Part shown: piece after piece, positions 39,383 to 49,001 of the stretch
Position numbering within the stretch: the first letter of the stretch is position 1
Layout: every line of letters starts with the position of its first letter
Source of the DNA: Microbacterium sp. Marseille-Q6965
Lineage (GTDB): Bacteria > Actinomycetota > Actinomycetes > Actinomycetales > Microbacteriaceae
Length of the DNA stretch: 64,000 nucleotides
Direction of reading: 5' to 3'
Assembly: GCF_946151065.1 (NCBI RefSeq)
Contig: NZ_CAMGZA010000002.1
Location: 476,669-540,668, forward strand
The notes under the pieces: model-generated
What the model was told of the DNA's origin: nothing
The model's input: the letters and a program-made list of their open reading frames with translations, nothing else
The model's database searches: none
Translations under genes and position numbers: made by a program

Positions 39383-40783
39383 ATGACGAGTGCCGGGTTG
39401 AGTCGCATCAACGGAAGGGTCATCGGGATCGCGATCGCCGCGGCTCTCGGCGGCTTCCTCTTCGGATACGACACCTCGGTGATCAACGGGGCCGTCGACG
39501 CGTTGTCGGCGGACTTCGACCTCAACGCCGGCCTGCAGGGCTTCTCGGTGTCGATCGCGCTGCTGGGCGCGGCCGTGGGCGCCTGGTTCGCGGGCACGAT
39601 CGCGAACATGTGGGGTCGCGTGCCGGTCATGCTCGTCGCGGCGGCGCTGTTCTTCGTCTCGGCGATCGCCTCGGGACTCGCCTTCGGCGTGTGGGACCTC
39701 ATGCTCTGGCGTGCGGTGGGCGGTCTCGGCGTGGGCGCCGCCTCGGTCATCGCTCCCGCCTACATCGCCGAAGTCTCGCCGGCGCGCATCCGCGGCCGCC
39801 TCGGATCGCTCCAACAGCTCGCGATCGTGCTCGGCATCTTCGCGGCCCTCCTCACGAACGCGATCCTCGCCGCGACGTCCGGCGGTGCCGCCGAGACGTT
39901 CTGGTTCGGCATCGAGACCTGGCGGTGGATGTTCATCGTCGAGGCGGTGCCGGCCGTCGTGTACGGCCTGATGTCGCTGCGGCTGCCCGAGTCGCCGCGT
40001 TACCTCGTGCGCAAGGGCGACTACGACAAGGCCTCGCAGGTGCTGCTGGATTTCAGCGGCGAGCCCGACGTGAACGTCAAGATCCAGGAGATCAAGGACT
40101 CGCTGCAGAGCGAGAAGCGTGAGTCGCTGCGCGACCTCGTCGGCCCGGCGCTCGGGCTGAAGCCGGTGGTGTGGGTCGGCATCCTGCTGAGCATCTTCCA
40201 GCAGTTCGTCGGCATCAACGTGATCTTCTACTACTCCACGACGCTGTGGCGCTCCGTGGGCTTCGACGAGAACAGCGCGCTCACGACGAGCGTCATCACC
40301 TCCGTGACGAACATCGTCGTGACGATCGTCGCGATCCTGCTCGTCGACCGCGTGGGCCGCAAGGCGCTCCTCGTTGCCGGCTCGCTCCTCATGACCCTCT
40401 CCCTCGGGGTCATGGCGGTCGCCTTCTCCTTCGCCACGACGGCCGCCGACGGCTCCGTCAGCCTCGAGGCGCCCTGGTCGATCGTCGCCCTCATCGCGGC
40501 GAATCTCTTCGTCGTGGGCTTCGGCGCGACGTGGGGACCGGTCGTGTGGGTGCTGCTGGGCGAGATCTTCCCCAACCGGATCCGCGCGAGCGCGCTCGCG
40601 GTGGCCGCCGCCGCCCAGTGGGTGGCGAACTTCGCCATCTCCACGACCTTCCCGTGGCTGAGCAGCATCTCGCTCACGCTCGCATACGGCCTGTACGCCG
40701 GGTTCGCCGCCCTGTCGTTCGTGTTCGTGTGGCGCCAGGTGCGCGAGACGAAGGGCATGGAGCTGGAGCAGATGACCGGCTGA
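39383..40783 (+). CDS. Sugar porter family MFS transporter
   Basis: 466 residues, twelve membrane helices. Sugar-porter motifs: IAAALGGFLFGYDTSVINGA at the N-terminus, NMWGRVPVML (GRR-like), APAYIAEVSPARIRGRLGSLQQLAIVLGI (PESPRG/loop region), LPESPRYLVRKGDYDKA, QQFVGINVIFYYSTTLWRSVGF, DRVGRKALLV and the C-terminal VRETKGMELEQM. Proton-coupled uptake of a hexose, pentose or polyol; substrate not readable. TAGGCT -10 box at 39332-39337, SD AAGGGG before ATG. Divergent from the LOG gene. Confidence 0.94.
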   Translation: MTSAGLSRINGRVIGIAIAAALGGFLFGYDTSVINGAVDALSADFDLNAGLQGFSVSIALLGAAVGAWFAGTIANMWGRVPVMLVAAALFFVSAIASGLAFGVWDLMLWRAVGGLGVGAASVIAPAYIAEVSPARIRGRLGSLQQLAIVLGIFAALLTNAILAATSGGAAETFWFGIETWRWMFIVEAVPAVVYGLMSLRLPESPRYLVRKGDYDKASQVLLDFSGEPDVNVKIQEIKDSLQSEKRESLRDLVGPALGLKPVVWVGILLSIFQQFVGINVIFYYSTTLWRSVGFDENSALTTSVITSVTNIVVTIVAILLVDRVGRKALLVAGSLLMTLSLGVMAVAFSFATTAADGSVSLEAPWSIVALIAANLFVVGFGATWGPVVWVLLGEIFPNRIRASALAVAAAAQWVANFAISTTFPWLSSISLTLAYGLYAGFAALSFVFVWRQVRETKGMELEQMTG

Positions 40784-40845
40784 GGGTCGCTCGATCGGTG
40801 CGACGCGCCGGGGGTGTCGCTCGGGGCCAGGGGCGGGGCCGCGCT

Positions 40846-40851
40846 TAGCCT
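40846..40851 (+). promoter_or_regulatory. -10 box close to ftsE start
   Basis: TAGCCT lies 9 bp before the ftsE ATG, implying a very short or absent leader. Confidence 0.4.
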
Positions 40852-40860
40852 GGGTAGGCC

Positions 40861-42174
40861 ATGATCCGGTTCGAGCACGTCACCAAGCGCTACAAGGGGA
40901 CCGTCTCACCCGCTCTCGACGACGTCTCGTTCGAGGTGCAGCGCGGTGAGTTCGTGTTTCTCGTCGGCCAGTCGGGATCGGGGAAGTCCTCGTGCCTGCG
41001 CCTCATCCTGCGCGAGGGGGTGCCGTCGTCCGGCAGCATCGTCGTGCTGGGGCGTGACACGAAGTCGCTCTCCAATCGGCGCACTCCGTACTTCCGGCGT
41101 CACATCGGCTCCGTCTTCCAGGACTTCCGCCTGCTGCCGTCCAAGAGCGTCTTCCAGAACGTGGCGTTCACGTTGCAGGTGATCGGCGCCTCCCGCGCGC
41201 TCGTGAAGCAGGCCGTGCCCGAGGCGCTCGAGCGCGTGGGCCTGCAGGGCATGGCCAAGCGCATGCCGCACGAGCTGTCGGGCGGCGAGCAGCAGCGCGT
41301 GGCGATCGCGCGGGCCCTCGTGAACCGTCCGCAGCTGCTGCTGGCCGACGAGCCGACAGGCAACCTCGACCCCGCCACGTCCACCGACATCATGGAGCTG
41401 CTGGCGCAGATCAACGCGTCGGGCACGACGATCGTCATGGCCACGCACGAAGCCGGCTTCGTGGACCGCATGCAGCGCCGCGTCATCGAGCTGTCGAACG
41501 GGCGGCTCGTGCGCGATGAGCGGCACGGCGGCTACGGCGACACCTCGGCGATCCAGCGACTAGAACCGCAGATCGAGAAGGGCGCGGCGGCCGTCGCCGC
41601 CCTCACCGCGGTCCTCGAGGTGCAGCGCGAGGTCTCGGACCGCCTCGACGCGCAGGGTCGTCCGGCGCCGGCAACCGAGCCCGGTCCGCGGCGCGCGGCA
41701 CCTCCGCAGCCCGCGGCCACCCCGTCGGCGACCACTCCACCGGCGTCCACCCCGGCGGGCCCCGCCCAGCCGCCGGCCGCGCACCGGTCGGTTCCGCCCG
41801 CTCCCGCCGTGCAGGCGCCCGGCCGGCAGGCCGCCGCCGCGCGCCCCGTCGTCACGCCGCCACACCGGCAGGGCGCAGCGCCCGCTCCTGGCCTGCCGCA
41901 CGGAGCGCCGTCGCCGGTGCCCGGCACGCCAGCCGCCGGCGCGCCTGCGCCGAGCGCGCCGACGCCGGCCGCTCCGGCGCCCGCCACCGGTGCGCCGTCG
42001 CCCGTGCCGCCCACCCGCGAGGGAGGGCCGGACGACGATCCGCTGCCGCCCGACGTCACCCGTGCCCGCCAGCGGCCCGTCGCCGAGCAGGCGGAGCGCG
42101 TCGCCGAGCTCGGGTTCGCCGAGCGGCTCGGGCTGGCGCGCGACGACGAGGACGAAGTGGGGCCGACCGCATGA
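40861..42174 (+). CDS. ftsE: Cell-division ATP-binding protein FtsE with long Pro/Ala-rich tail
   Basis: 437 residues. The first ~225 are a standard FtsE ABC ATPase: Walker A GQSGSGKS at 36-43, signature LSGGEQQR at 139-146, Walker B LLADEP ending at Glu164, switch His in MATHEAGFVDRM. About 210 further residues are a linker and a low-complexity Pro/Ala/Thr region ending in an acidic helix (AEQAERVAELGFAERLGLARDDEDEV). FtsE normally has only ~229 residues. With FtsX it controls peptidoglycan hydrolases at the septum. Overlaps ftsX by ATGA. Confidence 0.95.
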   Translation: MIRFEHVTKRYKGTVSPALDDVSFEVQRGEFVFLVGQSGSGKSSCLRLILREGVPSSGSIVVLGRDTKSLSNRRTPYFRRHIGSVFQDFRLLPSKSVFQNVAFTLQVIGASRALVKQAVPEALERVGLQGMAKRMPHELSGGEQQRVAIARALVNRPQLLLADEPTGNLDPATSTDIMELLAQINASGTTIVMATHEAGFVDRMQRRVIELSNGRLVRDERHGGYGDTSAIQRLEPQIEKGAAAVAALTAVLEVQREVSDRLDAQGRPAPATEPGPRRAAPPQPAATPSATTPPASTPAGPAQPPAAHRSVPPAPAVQAPGRQAAAARPVVTPPHRQGAAPAPGLPHGAPSPVPGTPAAGAPAPSAPTPAAPAPATGAPSPVPPTREGGPDDDPLPPDVTRARQRPVAEQAERVAELGFAERLGLARDDEDEVGPTA

Positions 42175-43088
42175 GACTCGGACTGATTCTCGGCGAGGTC
42201 CTCACGGGGTTGCGCCGCAACGCCTCGATGGTCGTCTCCGTCGTGCTCGTGACCTTCGTGTCGCTCACCTTCGTCGGCGCCGCGATCCTGATGCAGGCGC
42301 AGATCGGCACGATGCGCGAGTACTTCCAGGACCGGGCGCAGATCGAGATCTACCTGTGCTCGACCCTCTCGACGCAGGAGACCTGTCTCGAGGGGGCCGC
42401 GACGGAGGAGCAGACGGCTGCGGTGGAGGAGCAGCTGCGGTCCGACACGCTCGCGCCGGTGATCCAGAACGTCACGTACATCTCCGCGGCCGAGGCCCAC
42501 GCGTCGTTCACCGAGAACTTCCCCGACCAGGCGGACCTGCTCACGGAGGAGCAGACGAACGCCTCGTTCCGCATCACCCTCGTGAATCCGGAGGACCCGC
42601 GCAACGCGGACGTTCTCGTCGAGGCGTTCTCGGGGGTCGCGGGCGTCGAGGGTGTGACGAATCAGATCGAGCACCTCGAGCCCCTTTTCGCCGCACTCAC
42701 GATCGCGACCTATATCGCGGTCGGCATCGCGGCGCTCATGCTCATCTCGGCGGTGCTGCTCATCGGCACGACGATCCGGCTCTCCGCCTACGCGCGGCGA
42801 CGCGAGGTCGGCATCATGCGTCTCGTGGGGGCCTCGAACCGCTTCATCCAGACGCCGTTCGTGCTCGAGGGCGTCGTCGCGGCGCTCCTCGGCGCCGCGC
42901 TCGCGAGCGTCGCGGTCCTGCTCATGGTGAGCTTCGGGGTGGACGGCTATCTCGCCACCCGCATGGCGACGGTGCCGTGGGTCGGCATGGGTGACGCCTG
43001 GCTCGTGGTGCCGGTGATCGTCGCGATCGGCGTGGTGCTGGCGGCGGCCTCGGCCGGTTTCGCCATTCGCCGATGGCTGCGCGCCTGA
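42171..43088 (+). CDS. ftsX: Cell-division permease-like protein FtsX
   Basis: 305 residues. Four membrane helices: one at the N-terminus ([24 protein letters not shown]) and three at the C-terminus ([74 protein letters not shown]). The extracellular loop ([48 protein letters not shown]) is of the type that activates NlpC/P60 hydrolases in actinobacteria. [24 protein letters not shown] is the conserved FtsX cytoplasmic coupling block. Confidence 0.96.
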   Translation: MRLGLILGEVLTGLRRNASMVVSVVLVTFVSLTFVGAAILMQAQIGTMREYFQDRAQIEIYLCSTLSTQETCLEGAATEEQTAAVEEQLRSDTLAPVIQNVTYISAAEAHASFTENFPDQADLLTEEQTNASFRITLVNPEDPRNADVLVEAFSGVAGVEGVTNQIEHLEPLFAALTIATYIAVGIAALMLISAVLLIGTTIRLSAYARRREVGIMRLVGASNRFIQTPFVLEGVVAALLGAALASVAVLLMVSFGVDGYLATRMATVPWVGMGDAWLVVPVIVAIGVVLAAASAGFAIRRWLRA

Positions 43089-43164
43089 TCCAGTAGACTC
43101 GAACGCTGCCCGCCGCCCGGTGGGCGGCGGCGCGAGGCGCCGGATCGAGAAAGGCGGGTGTCGC

Positions 43165-43641
43165 ATGCCCAAGGAGAAGGGCGAGAAGGTCGTCGCCCTC
43201 AATCGCCGTGCCCGCCACGAGTACACGATCGAGAAGACCTACGAGGCCGGCCTGGTGTTGCAGGGCACCGAGGTGAAGTCGCTGCGCGAGGGACACGCCA
43301 ACCTCACCGACGGCTACGCCTACATCGACCGCGGCGAGGCGTTCCTCGACCAGGTGAGCATCCCCCAGTACTCCAACGGGACGTGGACGAATCACGCCGC
43401 CAAGCGCATCCGCAAGCTGCTGCTCCACAAGGAGGAGATCGGCAAGCTCGCGCGCAAGACCGCGGAGGGCGGGTACACGCTCGTCCCGATGAAGCTGTAC
43501 TTCGTCGACGGTCGCGCCAAGGTCGAGATCGCGGTGGCCAAGGGTAAGACGCAGTACGACAAGCGCCAGACGCTGCGTGAGCGCCAGGACCGACGCGAGG
43601 CCGAGCGCGCCATGCGCACGCGCAACCGCATGGGGGAGTGA
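43165..43641 (+). CDS. smpB: SsrA-binding protein SmpB
   Basis: 158 residues: [44 protein letters not shown] is the SmpB core, and the basic C-terminal tail ([30 protein letters not shown]) is the part that probes the empty A site. Works with tmRNA to rescue stalled ribosomes. ATG 43165 follows AAAGGCGGG; a TAGACT -10 box lies at 43094-43099. The ftsE-ftsX-smpB order is common in actinobacteria. The tmRNA gene is not in this window. Confidence 0.97.
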   Translation: MPKEKGEKVVALNRRARHEYTIEKTYEAGLVLQGTEVKSLREGHANLTDGYAYIDRGEAFLDQVSIPQYSNGTWTNHAAKRIRKLLLHKEEIGKLARKTAEGGYTLVPMKLYFVDGRAKVEIAVAKGKTQYDKRQTLRERQDRREAERAMRTRNRMGE

Positions 43642-43710
43642 CTCACAGGCATCCGTGCCACCCCGCGCCCCGCCCGTACCATCGCTGATCGGGTCGGAAG
43701 GGGAGATGCG

Positions 43711-44187
43711 ATGGACGCCGCGACGCTCGTGCTGGCGGCGGCGTACGTGGCGTTCGGCGCCGCGGGCGTCGCGCTGATCCGCACCGATCTCGCCGAGCAC
43801 CGGCTGCCCAACGCCATCGTGCTGCCCGCGACCTCGATCGTCGGCACGCTGCTCGTCCTCGCCGCCGTGCTGTCGGGGCGCGTCGAGGCCGCCGGAGGCG
43901 CGGCGGCGGGCGCGCTGCTGCTCGGCGGGTTCTACGCCGTGCTCTGGGCGGCCGGCAGGCGCACCGGCGGCATGGGTGGGGGCGACGTGAAGCTCGCGCT
44001 GCTCGTGGGCCTGTTCCTCGGGTGGCACGGCTGGGGAGCCCTCGCGTGGGGCGCCGCCGCGGCCTTCGTCCTGGGCGGGGCGGCGGCCATCGCGCTCCTC
44101 GCCGCGGGGCGGGCCGACGCCCGCACCCCGATCGCCTTCGGTCCTTTCATGCTTCTCGGGGCATGCGTAGGGCCCCTCGTCTGCTGA
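43711..44187 (+). CDS. Short type IV prepilin peptidase (A24 family)
   Basis: 158 residues, membrane protein with about four to five helices. It keeps the two catalytic aspartates, Asp26 (IRTDLAEHRLPN) and Asp92 (GGMGGGDVKLALLVG), of the A24A peptidase core. It lacks the N-terminal cysteine-rich methyltransferase domain of PilD, like TadV/CpaA-type enzymes. No pilin genes are adjacent, so its substrate is elsewhere. Confidence 0.88.
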   Translation: MDAATLVLAAAYVAFGAAGVALIRTDLAEHRLPNAIVLPATSIVGTLLVLAAVLSGRVEAAGGAAAGALLLGGFYAVLWAAGRRTGGMGGGDVKLALLVGLFLGWHGWGALAWGAAAAFVLGGAAAIALLAAGRADARTPIAFGPFMLLGACVGPLVC

Positions 44188-44220
44188 GGCAAGTCCGGGC
44201 GGCCGTCGGCGCTCGGACGC

Positions 44221-44226
44221 TAGCCT
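44221..44226 (+). promoter_or_regulatory. -10 box for leaderless YihY transcript
   Basis: TAGCCT followed by 7 bp and the ATG of the membrane protein gene. Confidence 0.4.
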
Positions 44227-44233
44227 GTGGCCC

Positions 44234-45259
44234 ATGGCGGCGCTGATGAACATCTGGAACCGGGTGCAGGGATGGGCGTTGCGGCGTCGGATCGTGCGCT
44301 CGTTCCTGCTCTACACCGAGCACAACGGGCCGGTGCTCGCGGCGAGCGTCACCTACCGCGCGCTCTTCTCGCTGTTCGCCGCCGTCCTGCTGGGCTTCTC
44401 CGTCGCGGCGATCTGGCTCTCGGGTCGCCCCGAGCTGTGGCGGGCGCTCGTCTCGGCCACCGACAACGTCGTGCCGGGCCTCATCGGCGAGGGCGGCGTG
44501 ATCGACGCGCGGGAGCTCCAGGAGGTCCCGGGAACGATCACCCTCGCGGGCGTCATCGCCGTCGTCGCCCTCATCGCGGCGGCGATCGGCGCGATCCAGA
44601 CGGTGCGCACCGCGATCCGGATGATGGCGGGCACGACGGCCGCCACGACCTCCCCGATCCTGCTCGCCGTGCGCGACCTGCTGTTCGCCCTGGCGGTGGG
44701 CGTGCTCTTCGTCGCGTCGGCGGTGGTGACGTTCCTCGGCTCCGCGTTCGCGACGACCCTGCTGGGATGGCTGGGCCTGGGCTCGGACACCGTCGCGGCG
44801 GTCGCCACGCGCCTCATCACCCTCGTCGCGACGTTCGCCCTCGACGCCGTCATCATCGCCCTGCTGTTCGCCCTGCTGTCGGGGATGCGCGCATCGCCGC
44901 GCGCGCTGTGGGGAGGGGCGCTGATCGGCGCCGCGGGCCTCGTCGTGCTGCAGCAGCTCTCGGGCCTGTTCGTGGGGGGTGCGCCCTCCAATCCGCTGCT
45001 GACGTCGTTCGCGTCGCTCGTCGCGCTGCTGCTGTGGCTCAACCTCTCGGCGCAGGTGATCCTCATCGCGTGCGCCCACGTGATCACGACGGCCGCGGAG
45101 GAGCGCGACCGGATCGGCGAGCGCTACGGCGCCGCGACCCTCACCCAGCGCAGGGTCCGCAGCGCCGAGCGAGAGGTGCGCATCGCCACCGATGCGCTGC
45201 AGGCGGCGAGGGAACAGGAGCGCCAGGAGCGGGAGGCGCTTGCGCGGCATGACGGATGA
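44234..45259 (+). CDS. YihY/BrkB (RNase BN-like) family membrane protein
   Basis: 341 residues with about six membrane helices: ASVTYRALFSLFAAVLLGFSVAAIWL, TLAGVIAVVALIAAAIGAIQTVRTAIRMM, LLFALAVGVLFVASAVVTFLGS, LITLVATFALDAVIIALLFALLSG, PRALWGGALIGAAGLVVLQQL and LLTSFASLVALLLWLNLSAQVILI. The YRALFSLFA and SLVALLLWLNLSAQV blocks are YihY/BrkB motifs. A charged C-terminal helix follows. Function uncertain; the old RNase BN label is not supported for this family. Confidence 0.9.
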   Translation: MAALMNIWNRVQGWALRRRIVRSFLLYTEHNGPVLAASVTYRALFSLFAAVLLGFSVAAIWLSGRPELWRALVSATDNVVPGLIGEGGVIDARELQEVPGTITLAGVIAVVALIAAAIGAIQTVRTAIRMMAGTTAATTSPILLAVRDLLFALAVGVLFVASAVVTFLGSAFATTLLGWLGLGSDTVAAVATRLITLVATFALDAVIIALLFALLSGMRASPRALWGGALIGAAGLVVLQQLSGLFVGGAPSNPLLTSFASLVALLLWLNLSAQVILIACAHVITTAAEERDRIGERYGAATLTQRRVRSAEREVRIATDALQAAREQERQEREALARHDG

Positions 45260-45302
45260 TCCGCGCGCACGCAAGCCCCCGGCGCGCCGGGAAGCCGCGG
45301 AG

Positions 45303-45308
45303 TAGGCT
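45303..45308 (+). promoter_or_regulatory. -10 box for leaderless transcript of the 79-aa gene
   Basis: TAGGCT followed by exactly 6 bp and the ATG at 45315. Confidence 0.45.
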
Positions 45309-45314
45309 CGGGCC

Positions 45315-45554
45315 ATGGCCATCGCACGACTGAATGGCGGACCTCTCGACGGACAGGTCCTGCCCCTGGAATCGACCGACCTCGACCGGCTGATCATGCC
45401 GTACTCGGAGGGCCAGCTCGTCTACCGCCGCGCCGGCGACGCCGAGAACACGGGTGAGGGCGACGGCCCCACCGAGGTGGAGTTCCGCTACGAGGAGGAG
45501 CTCAACGACGTGGACTCCATGGACGACGACCAGGCGCGGGCCCGCGACCGGTGA
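45315..45554 (+). CDS. Conserved small acidic hypothetical protein
   Basis: 79 residues: MAIARLNGGPLDGQVLPLE, LIMPYSEGQLVYRRAG, TEVEFRYEEELNDVDSMDDD. The opening RLNGGPLDGQ and the Y-x-R-x-G turn are reminiscent of small actinobacterial and phage response proteins, but I know no function. Soluble, strongly acidic C-terminus. Thirteen bp separate it from the CYTH gene. Confidence 0.75.
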   Translation: MAIARLNGGPLDGQVLPLESTDLDRLIMPYSEGQLVYRRAGDAENTGEGDGPTEVEFRYEEELNDVDSMDDDQARARDR

Positions 45555-45567
45555 CGGCCTGCCTCGC

Positions 45568-46185
45568 ATGACCGAACCGACCCGCTTCGTGGAGGTCGAG
45601 CGCAAGTTCGACGTGGATGCGGGCACCCCGGTGCCCGACTGGGCCGGTGTGCCCGGTGTGGCGCGTGTCACGGCGGGGGAGAACCGCCATCTCGATGCGC
45701 TCTACCTCGACACGGCCGACCTCGTGCTCGCCCGCGCGGGCGTCGCGCTGCGACGCCGCACGGGTGGCCCCGACGCCGGCTGGCACATCAAGGGCCCGCT
45801 CATCGACGGCGCGCGGGTGGAGTTGGGCTGGCCGCTGGGTGACGGCGACGAGCTGCCGGGGCCGGTGCGCGCCGAGGTGGCGCGCTGGACGACCGCGCCC
45901 CTCGAACCGCTTGCCCGCATCGTGAACGACCGCACCGCCTACGAGCTGCTCGACGAGGAAGGCGATCCGCTGGCGGAGTTCGTCGACGATCACGTGCGCA
46001 CCACCGACCTGCGCTCGGGCGCGGAGCGGGAATGGCACGAATGGGAGATCGAGCTCGGCGAGGCCGCTCCCACCGACGCCGACGCACGGGAGGCGTTCTT
46101 CGCCGCCGTCGCCGACGCCGCCCTTGCCGCCGGCGCCCGCGAGGCCGCCTCGGCGTCGAAGCTCGCCCGCGCCCTCGGCCGCTGA
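45568..46185 (+). CDS. CYTH domain-containing protein (triphosphate tunnel fold)
   Basis: 205 residues. N-terminal signature VEVERKFDV with Glu9, Glu11 and Lys13 forming the ExExK motif, then LDALYLDTADLVLARAGVALRRRTGG and WHIKGP, all CYTH tunnel strands lined with charged residues. ADREWHEWEIELGE-like text (ERE WHEWEIELG) is the C-terminal strand. CYTH enzymes hydrolyse inorganic triphosphate or nucleoside triphosphates, or make cAMP; here a triphosphatase is most likely. No CHAD domain is attached. Confidence 0.9.
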   Translation: MTEPTRFVEVERKFDVDAGTPVPDWAGVPGVARVTAGENRHLDALYLDTADLVLARAGVALRRRTGGPDAGWHIKGPLIDGARVELGWPLGDGDELPGPVRAEVARWTTAPLEPLARIVNDRTAYELLDEEGDPLAEFVDDHVRTTDLRSGAEREWHEWEIELGEAAPTDADAREAFFAAVADAALAAGAREAASASKLARALGR

Positions 46186-46196
46186 CCTGTCTCGAC

Positions 46197-46236
46197 GCGA
46201 AAGGGGCCCGGATCCGCGGATCCGGGCCCCTTTCGC
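46197..46236. terminator. Bidirectional terminator, 40-bp perfect palindrome
   Basis: Two perfectly complementary 20-nt arms meet at CGCG, beginning GCGAAAGG and ending CCTTTCGC. It lies between the convergent CYTH and lpd genes. A-rich and T-rich stem bases supply the U-tract equivalent in both directions. Confidence 0.85.
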
Positions 46237-46298
46237 GAGCGGGTCGGTGAGGGTTTCGCGGGGCGTCTCGCAGACGGCTCCACCCGACCCGGCCGACC

Positions 46299-47696
<1,398 letters not shown>

Positions 47697-47702
47697 GCCC
47701 TC

Positions 47703-47708
47703 AGCCTA
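47703..47708 (-). promoter_or_regulatory. -10 box for leaderless lpdA transcript
   Basis: On the minus strand TAGGCT is followed by exactly 6 bp and the lpdA ATG at 47696. Confidence 0.5.
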
Positions 47709-47747
47709 TCGCCCGCCGGGAGGCGTGCGCTTCCCCGGGCGGCCGGC

Positions 47748-48368
47748 CTAGCGCCCGCGGCGCGAGCGCGCGACGAGCACGGCGACCACGGCGCCGCCGC
47801 CTGCCGCGAGCAGCAGACCGCCGACGATCCACGGCAGGTTGCGCGCGAAGGAGTCGCCGTCCTCGGCCGTTCCGTCGGAGGGGTCGGTCGTGGCGATGGG
47901 CGTGGGGGTGTCCGCAGTCTCGGACTCATCCGGGCTCTGGGTCGGCTCGGGGGTCGGCTGCGGCGCCGTCGGCTGCGCGACGGTGAAGGAGAAGGTGCCG
48001 TCGATGGGGTGGCCGTCGCTCGAGACGACGCGCCACGTCACGGTGTACTCGCCCGCCTCTGCGGCCTCGGCCAGCGGCACCGTCACCACCGCTCCCGCGA
48101 GTGCGGGCTCGCCCGCGGCGGCGTCGGCACCGGAGGGCGAGAGCACCTCGACGGCCGTGCCGTCACCGGCGTCGAGCAGCTCCGCGCTGTAGGTCAGCGT
48201 CAGCTCGGCGGGCATGTTCTCGACGGTGGAACCCGCTGCCGGGTCGGTCGAGACGAGGGTGTCGTGGGCGAACGCCGGGGTGGCGGTCGCGAGCGAGAGG
48301 GCGAGGAGGGCCGCGATCGCCGCGCCAACGGCGGGCAGGCGGCGCAGGGCGCGAGTGGCGGTCGGCAT
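47748..48368 (-). CDS. Secreted/anchored CopC-domain protein
   Basis: 206 residues. Signal peptide (VGAAIAALLALSLATATPAFA) and mature start HDTLVSTDPAAGSTVENMPAELTLTYSAEL, the CopC fold in which the N-terminal His helps bind copper. The second site SSDGHPIDGTFSFTV follows. A Pro/Thr-rich linker (PQPTPEPTQSPDESETADTPTP) and a C-terminal membrane helix (WIVGGLLLAAGGGAVVAVLVA) anchor it outside the cell. CopC proteins carry or import copper. No CopD follows, so it acts alone here. ATG 48368. Confidence 0.9.
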   Translation of the reverse strand: MPTATRALRRLPAVGAAIAALLALSLATATPAFAHDTLVSTDPAAGSTVENMPAELTLTYSAELLDAGDGTAVEVLSPSGADAAAGEPALAGAVVTVPLAEAAEAGEYTVTWRVVSSDGHPIDGTFSFTVAQPTAPQPTPEPTQSPDESETADTPTPIATTDPSDGTAEDGDSFARNLPWIVGGLLLAAGGGAVVAVLVARSRRGR

Positions 48369-48509
48369 GCCTGAGAACGTATGGTCGTCGCCTGAGCGAA
48401 CGCTGGCGGCGCGACTGCCGATAGTGCGAGCGTGTCCGCCATCCGGGGGACGAACGGATCCCGCCGCCCGGCGGTCATCGGATAGGCTGGACGAAAGGAA
48501 GGATCGAGC

Positions 48510-49001
48510 GTGACGGATTCGGAGTTCCAGCCCACCTCTGCGGCCTCGGTGCGACGCGACGGCGGCCACGACGGCTCGGGCGATTCCACGCAGTCGTTCG
48601 GCCACGAGTCCGACCTGTCCTTCGTGCCCTTCCACGGGGAGCTCAGCGACACCGAGCTCGAGGCGATCCAGGCCCTGCCCTCCGGCTCGGCGCTGCTGCT
48701 GGTCCGCTCGGGTCCCACGGCCGGCGCCCGCTATCTGCTCGACGGCGACGTGACCACCGTCGGCCGGCACCCCGAGGCGAACATCTTCTTCGACGACGTG
48801 ACGGTGTCGCGACGCCACTGCGAGATCCTGCGCACCGAGAGCGGCTTCGAGATCGTCGATCAGCGGTCGCTGAACGGCACGTACGTCGACGGCACGCGCG
48901 TCGACCGCGGCCTGCTGCGCAACGGTGACGAGGTGCGCATCGGCAAGTTCCGCGTGAACTTCTTCACCTCCCCTCAGGACCTGCCGGCGGCGGGGGCCTG
49001 A
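48510..49001 (+). CDS. garA: FHA-domain regulator, GarA/OdhI type
   Basis: 163 residues. The FHA domain has VGRHPEANIFFDDVTVSRRHCEI (phosphothreonine-binding Arg and Ser-x-x-His) and SLNGTYVDG. The N-terminal tail includes GDSTQSF, in the place of the ETTS phosphosite that kinases modify in GarA/OdhI. In mycobacteria and corynebacteria the unphosphorylated protein inhibits 2-oxoglutarate dehydrogenase. The downstream merR pair reproduces the garA-ftsR-merR neighbourhood. TAGGCT at 48483-48488; SD AAGGAAGG. The tail is longer and less conserved, so phosphosite assignment is inference. Confidence 0.85.
   Translation: MTDSEFQPTSAASVRRDGGHDGSGDSTQSFGHESDLSFVPFHGELSDTELEAIQALPSGSALLLVRSGPTAGARYLLDGDVTTVGRHPEANIFFDDVTVSRRHCEILRTESGFEIVDQRSLNGTYVDGTRVDRGLLRNGDEVRIGKFRVNFFTSPQDLPAAGA

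Noticed and set aside
47705..47745. GC-rich inverted repeat between lpdA and the CopC gene
   Set aside because: Pairing is imperfect and both genes run the same way; it more likely just covers the lpdA promoter.
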